This document shows positions 62,577 to 64,000 of a stretch of 64,000 nucleotides of DNA, piece after piece (the first letter of the stretch is position 1; every line of letters starts with the position of its first letter). Below the pieces are notes generated by a model that was not told where the DNA came from, ran no database searches, and worked only from the letters and a program-made list of their open reading frames with translations. The position numbers were made by a program, and so were the translations under genes. The stretch comes from CAYYUA01 sp964542585. GTDB taxonomy: Bacteria; Bacteroidota; Bacteroidia; CAILMK01; CAYYUA01. The DNA lies in assembly GCA_964542585.1 (NCBI GenBank), contig CAZIUI010000008.1, forward strand, positions 1-64,000. Direction: 5' to 3'.

Positions 62577-64000
62577 ATGCGTAAATCTTATAATTTCATT
62601 TATCCCCTATTTTTTGCCGTTGTAGTAGCTTTTGGAATGGTAGTGGGTGTCAAAATGTCCGGTAGCGATACATTTGCCAGTAGCACCACTAAGCAGTCAA
62701 AAAGTGGTAACAAATTCCAGCAAGTATTAAATTATGTAGAAGCCAGCTACGTGGATTCCGTTAATTCCGAAAAGCTAACCCGAAATGCACTTCAAAGCAT
62801 GCTGAAAGAGCTGGACCCCCACAGCGTATACATTCCCGCTAAAAGGCGGCAGCGAATGAACAGTGAGCTTGAAGGAAACTTTGAGGGCATCGGCATTGAG
62901 TTCAACATATTTGAGGATACGATAATGGTTGTTTCGCCAATCGAAGGCGGCCCCTCTGAACAATTGGGAATCCAAACAGGGGATAAGATCGTCAAGGTAG
63001 AAGGAGAGAACGTAGCTGGGATCGGGATTAGCAATCAAAAGGTTATAGACTTACTCCGCGGAGAGAAGGGCACTAAAGTGGACGTCACAATAAAGCGAAC
63101 AGGGGTCCAGAAACCGCTCCATTTCACTATTACACGTGATAAGATCCCAATTCACAGTGTACGTGCTTCCTACATGATCAATGATAAAACCGGATACATC
63201 AAAGTAAACCGCTTTTCAGCCAATACCACTCAGGAATTTCAGGAGGCCATGCAAACGCTTGGTGATCAAGGCATGGAAAACCTGGTGATAGACCTAAGAG
63301 GAAATCCAGGTGGCTACCTCAGGGCGGCTATTCGCATGGCGGATAACTTTCTGGAATCCGGTAAGAATATCTTGTATACCAATGGACGGGCTAAACCCAA
63401 GCAATCTTACGATGCTACCGGTCGTGGAGGCTTTCATAACGGCCGAGTGGCCATTCTTATTGATGAGGGCTCTGCTTCAGCCAGTGAAATCGTAGCTGGA
63501 GCAGTTCAGGACCACGATCGAGGGCTAATAGTTGGTCGCCGGTCTTTTGGAAAAGGATTGGTACAGGAGCCGCGTGAATTCTCGGATGGCAGTGCCTTAC
63601 GCCTTACCGTAGCCCGTTATTATACACCAACAGGGCGCAGCATACAAAAGCCCTATGAGGAAGGTAATGAAGCGTATCGGAAAGATATCCTGGAACGCTA
63701 CAAGGAGGGCGAATTCATTTATAAAGATAGCATTGAATTCGCTGACTCCCTGAAATATAAAACGCCTAAGGGCCGTACAGTTTACGGGGGCGGTGGCATT
63801 ATGCCGGATATTTTTATTCCCATTGATACGGTGCTGAACAACTCCCAATTCCTAACCAAGCTTAGGCAGCATGTATTAATTAACCGGTTTGCCCTGCAGT
63901 TTGTAGATAAATACCGGGATGGCATTGAGCAGAATTATCCCACCTCCAATGCCTTTATCAATGAGTTTGATGCTGAGGGCCGGATATTCAATCAGTTTAT
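62577..64000 (+). CDS. S41 C-terminal processing peptidase (partial, runs off window)
   Basis: From the ATG at 62577 the frame is open to the window end (474 codons). A membrane anchor (FIYPLFFAVVVAFGMVVGV) is followed by a helical cap, a PDZ domain around residues 95-170 (FEGIGIEFNIFEDTIMVVSP; GIQTGDKIVKVEGE), and the protease core. The catalytic Ser is near 301 in DEGSASASEIVAGA and the Lys near 326 in RRSFGKGLVQ, the Ser-Lys dyad and 25-residue spacing of CtpA enzymes. It processes periplasmic or envelope proteins at their C-terminus. The 3' end is not seen. Confidence 0.95.
   Translation, partial: MRKSYNFIYPLFFAVVVAFGMVVGVKMSGSDTFASSTTKQSKSGNKFQQVLNYVEASYVDSVNSEKLTRNALQSMLKELDPHSVYIPAKRRQRMNSELEGNFEGIGIEFNIFEDTIMVVSPIEGGPSEQLGIQTGDKIVKVEGENVAGIGISNQKVIDLLRGEKGTKVDVTIKRTGVQKPLHFTITRDKIPIHSVRASYMINDKTGYIKVNRFSANTTQEFQEAMQTLGDQGMENLVIDLRGNPGGYLRAAIRMADNFLESGKNILYTNGRAKPKQSYDATGRGGFHNGRVAILIDEGSASASEIVAGAVQDHDRGLIVGRRSFGKGLVQEPREFSDGSALRLTVARYYTPTGRSIQKPYEEGNEAYRKDILERYKEGEFIYKDSIEFADSLKYKTPKGRTVYGGGGIMPDIFIPIDTVLNNSQFLTKLRQHVLINRFALQFVDKYRDGIEQNYPTSNAFINEFDAEGRIFNQF

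Overview
The window looks like a chromosome segment of a Bacteroidota bacterium, probably of the Cytophagia/Saprospiria type. Reasons: type IX secretion (T9SS) C-terminal sorting domains, a complete batABCDE set with its moxR and DUF58 partners, a Porin_10-type outer-membrane protein, a DUF2795 protein, CT398/Nif3 and lpxK/purine phosphorylase gene pairs, lipoproteins with short lipoboxes, and several TTTG-N17-20-TAnnTTTG promoters of the Bacteroidota type. Gene density is high and many starts are TTG or GTG. The finer lineage cannot be fixed from the sequence alone.

Layout. 1-0.5 kb: start of a secreted protein cut by the window edge. 1.1-5.5 kb: small membrane protein, mfd, DUF2795. 5.5-8.8 kb: porin plus LVIVD-repeat secreted protein. 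8.9-10.8 kb: purine nucleoside phosphorylase and lpxK. 11-15 kb: Nif3-like protein, zinc-ribbon protein, TPR protein, lipoprotein. 15-17 kb: recX, an MFS exporter, then relics. 17.4-29.6 kb: a surface-polysaccharide region with two nucleotide-sugar epimerases, a YfhO protein, GT2 and GT4 transferases, coaD, Wzx-type flippase, Wzz-type chain-length protein and O-antigen-ligase-like protein. 29.6-33.4 kb: AlgH/YqgE, YifB, A-type Fe-S carrier, murB. 33.4-43.2 kb: the Bat aerotolerance system in two divergent arms separated by a PLP enzyme. 43.2-46.3 kb: DinB, DUF429, photolyase, SDR. 46.4-53.2 kb: two thioredoxin-fold proteins, polyprenyl synthase, and an Opp-type substrate-binding protein with two permeases but no ATPase. 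53.3-54.0 kb: tRNA-Ser, a four-helix-bundle protein gene and tRNA-Pro.

The segment from tRNA-Pro to about 62.3 kb differs from the rest. It holds several broken genes: a sialidase-like gene cut at the tRNA, a DUF2207-like fragment, and a CARDB/T9SS protein in pieces. It also holds a repeat-rich secreted protein with a 100-base assembly gap and a T9SS protein whose signal peptide is out of frame at a six-base homopolymer. Two paralogous four-cysteine lipoproteins flank a DoxX-like membrane protein here. The window ends inside an S41 C-terminal processing protease.

I see no CRISPR array, transposase, phage gene or rRNA. The observations most worth following are the four-Cys lipoprotein/DoxX unit, the homopolymer frameshift in a signal peptide, the recurrent in-frame TGA codons at Trp-like positions, and the split Bat locus.
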